From: an uncultured Ideonella sp.
GTDB taxonomy: Bacteria; Pseudomonadota; Gammaproteobacteria; Burkholderiales; Burkholderiaceae
DNA: 8,198 nucleotides
Direction of reading: 5' to 3'
NCBI GenBank assembly: GCA_946479475.1
Contig: CAMLGG010000235.1
Location: 1 to 8,198 of the forward strand
Part shown: one piece after another, positions 6,533-8,198 of the stretch
How positions within the stretch are numbered: position 1 is the stretch's first letter
Layout of the letters: the number at the start of each line of letters is the position of its first letter
Notes under the pieces: model-generated
Databases searched by the model: none
What the model was told of the DNA's origin: nothing
Seen by the model: only the letters and a program-made list of their open reading frames with translations
Program-made: the position numbers and the translations under genes

Positions 6533-8197
6533 TTACTTCAGTGCCTTGAAGCGCATGCGGTGCGGGCGGGCGCCCTCTTCACCCAGGCGGCGCTTCTTGT
6601 CGGCTTCGTACTCCTGGTAGTTGCCTTCGTAGAAGTACCACTGCGACTCGTCCTCGACGGCCAGGATGTGGGTGCAGATGCGGTCGAGGAACCAGCGGTC
6701 GTGGGAGATGACCATGGCCGAGCCGGCGAACTCGAGCAGCGCCTCTTCCAGCGCCCGCAGGGTCTCGACGTCGAGGTCGTTCGAGGGCTCGTCCAGCATC
6801 AGCACGTTGCCGCCCTGGGCCAGGGTCTTGGCCAGGTGCAGGCGGCCGCGCTCGCCGCCCGAGAGCGAACCGACGAGCTTCTGCTGGTCGTTGCCCTTGA
6901 AGTTGAAGCGACCGATGTAGGCGCGGCTGGGCATCACGAACTTGCCGACGACGATGTTGTCCAGGCCGCCGGAGACGTCCTCCCACACCGTCTTGTCGTT
7001 GGCCAGGCTGGCCCGGCTCTGGTCGACGAAGGCGAGCTTGGCCGTCTTGCCGATCTTCACTTCGCCCGAATCCGCCTTCTCGGTGCCCTGGATCATGCGG
7101 AACAGGGTCGACTTGCCGGCGCCGTTCGGGCCGATGATGCCGACGATGGCACCGGCCGGCACCTTGAAGCTCAGGTTGTCGATCAGCACGCGGTCGCCGA
7201 AGCTCTTGGTGACGTTGACGAACTCGATCACCTCGTTGCCCAGGCGCTCGGCCACGGGGATGAAGATCTCGTTGGTCTCGTTGCGCTTCTGGTACTCGAC
7301 GTCGCTCAATTCCTCGAAGCGGGCCAGGCGCGCCTTGCTCTTGGCCTGGCGGCCCTTGGCGTTCTTGCGCACCCACTCCAGCTCCTGCTTCATCGCCTTG
7401 GTGCGCGCGTCCTCGGTCTTCTGCTCCTGCTCCAGGCGCTTTTCCTTCGCGTCCAGCCAGTCGGAGTAGTTGCCCTTGTACGGATAACCGTAGCCGCGGT
7501 CGAGTTCGAGGATCCACTCGGCCGCGTTGTCGAGGAAGTAGCGGTCGTGGGTGATGGCCACGACGGTGCCCGAGAAGCGCTTGAGGAACTGCTCCAGCCA
7601 CTCGACCGACTCGGCGTCCAGGTGGTTGGTGGGCTCGTCCAGCAGCAGCATGTCGGGCTTGGAAAGCAGCAGGCGGCACAGCGCGACGCGGCGCTTCTCG
7701 CCGCCGGAGAGCTGGCCGATCACCGCGTCCCACGGCGGCAGGCGCAGCGCGTCGGCGGCAATCTCGAGCTGGTGCTCGGTGTTCTCGCTGCCGGCGGCGG
7801 CGATGATCGCCTCCAGCTCGGCCTGCTCGGCGGCCAGCTTGTCGAAGTCGGCGTCCGGCTCGGCGTACTCGGCGTACACCTCGTCCAGCCGCTTCTTGGC
7901 GGCCAGCACGCCGCCGATGCCCTCCTCGACGGCCTGGCGCACGTTCTGCTCGGGGTTCATCTGCGGCTCCTGCGGCAGGTAGCCGATCTTGATGCCCGGC
8001 ATCGGGGTGGCCTCGCCCTCGATCTCCTTGTCCAGGCCGGCCATGATCTTCAGCAGCGTGGACTTGCCGGAGCCGTTCAGGCCCAGCACGCCGATCTTGG
8101 CGCCGGGGAAGAAGGACAGCGAGATGTCCTTCAGGATCTGCCGCTTCGGCGGCACGATCTTGCCGACGCGGTTCATGGTGAAAACGTACTGGGCCAT
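6533..8197 (-). CDS. ettA: Energy-dependent translational throttle protein EttA (ABC-F ATPase)
   Basis: EttA binds the ribosomal E site and, depending on the ATP/ADP ratio, holds back or allows the first peptide bond. The 554 residues match the family's length (E. coli 555) and start MAQYVFTMNRVGKIVPPKR. Two ABC domains are seen: Walker A GLNGSGKST (39-47), signature LSGGE (163-167), Walker B with LLLDEPTNHLD (184-194), then second-domain Walker A GPNGAGKST (356-364), LSGGE (445-449) and LMLDEPSNDLD (466-476). The catalytic glutamates fall at 188 and 470, the positions used in E. coli EttA work. The insertion after the first Walker A (about 93-140) is the arm that contacts the ribosome, and the charged stretch 240-320 is the linker between domains. 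No membrane segment exists, so it is cytosolic and not a transporter. The start codon lies one base from the window edge, so its upstream signals are not visible. Confidence 0.97.
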   Translation of the reverse strand: MAQYVFTMNRVGKIVPPKRQILKDISLSFFPGAKIGVLGLNGSGKSTLLKIMAGLDKEIEGEATPMPGIKIGYLPQEPQMNPEQNVRQAVEEGIGGVLAAKKRLDEVYAEYAEPDADFDKLAAEQAELEAIIAAAGSENTEHQLEIAADALRLPPWDAVIGQLSGGEKRRVALCRLLLSKPDMLLLDEPTNHLDAESVEWLEQFLKRFSGTVVAITHDRYFLDNAAEWILELDRGYGYPYKGNYSDWLDAKEKRLEQEQKTEDARTKAMKQELEWVRKNAKGRQAKSKARLARFEELSDVEYQKRNETNEIFIPVAERLGNEVIEFVNVTKSFGDRVLIDNLSFKVPAGAIVGIIGPNGAGKSTLFRMIQGTEKADSGEVKIGKTAKLAFVDQSRASLANDKTVWEDVSGGLDNIVVGKFVMPSRAYIGRFNFKGNDQQKLVGSLSGGERGRLHLAKTLAQGGNVLMLDEPSNDLDVETLRALEEALLEFAGSAMVISHDRWFLDRICTHILAVEDESQWYFYEGNYQEYEADKKRRLGEEGARPHRMRFKALK

Positions 8198-8198
8198 G

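Noticed and set aside
6579..7733. Minus-strand open frame of 384 codons inside ettA
   Set aside because: It is another frame of the clear ABC-F gene, with an R/G/P/Q-rich product and no motif.

Overview
The window looks like an ordinary chromosomal stretch from a high-GC betaproteobacterium, most likely order Burkholderiales. This rests on composition (GC visibly well above 60%), on the type of the glutamine synthetase and EttA proteins, and on recollection of similar gene neighbourhoods; no search was run. No mobile element, phage gene, CRISPR array, tRNA or rRNA was seen. All seven supported genes are on the minus strand, so the window is described here from its right end to its left end, the direction of transcription.

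Right part (8197 to 6533): a complete ettA, the ABC-F translational throttle ATPase, followed directly by a strong GC-rich terminator hairpin (6503-6532). A second 12-bp inverted repeat (6477-6488 with 6511-6522) could form a structure that competes with that terminator.

Middle part (6441 to 3474): a probable transcription unit of an AIM24/TIGR00266-family protein, a predicted exported creatininase-family protein starting with GTG one base after the AIM24 stop, and a predicted exported YVTN/YncE-type beta-propeller protein. The creatininase-like protein has substitutions at two expected metal-ligand positions. Two neighbouring exported proteins of poorly known function are the most interesting part of the window.

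Left-middle part (3437 to 1199): an EI24/CysZ-type multi-pass membrane protein, a stand-alone molybdopterin-binding-domain protein (CinA N-terminal type) whose start overlaps the EI24 stop by one base, and a GNAT acetyltransferase of the RimJ/RimL type. Gaps of 36, -1 and 29 bases would allow the transcript to continue from the upstream genes.

Left end (1006 to the window edge): the first 335 residues of glnA (type I glutamine synthetase), preceded by a 192-base intergenic region with a possible extended -10 promoter and a weak NtrC-like dyad. The rest of glnA lies outside the window. Apart from the creatininase-like/propeller pair and the two small RNA-structure candidates, the region looks like conserved housekeeping or accessory chromosome; no clearly new multi-gene system was found.
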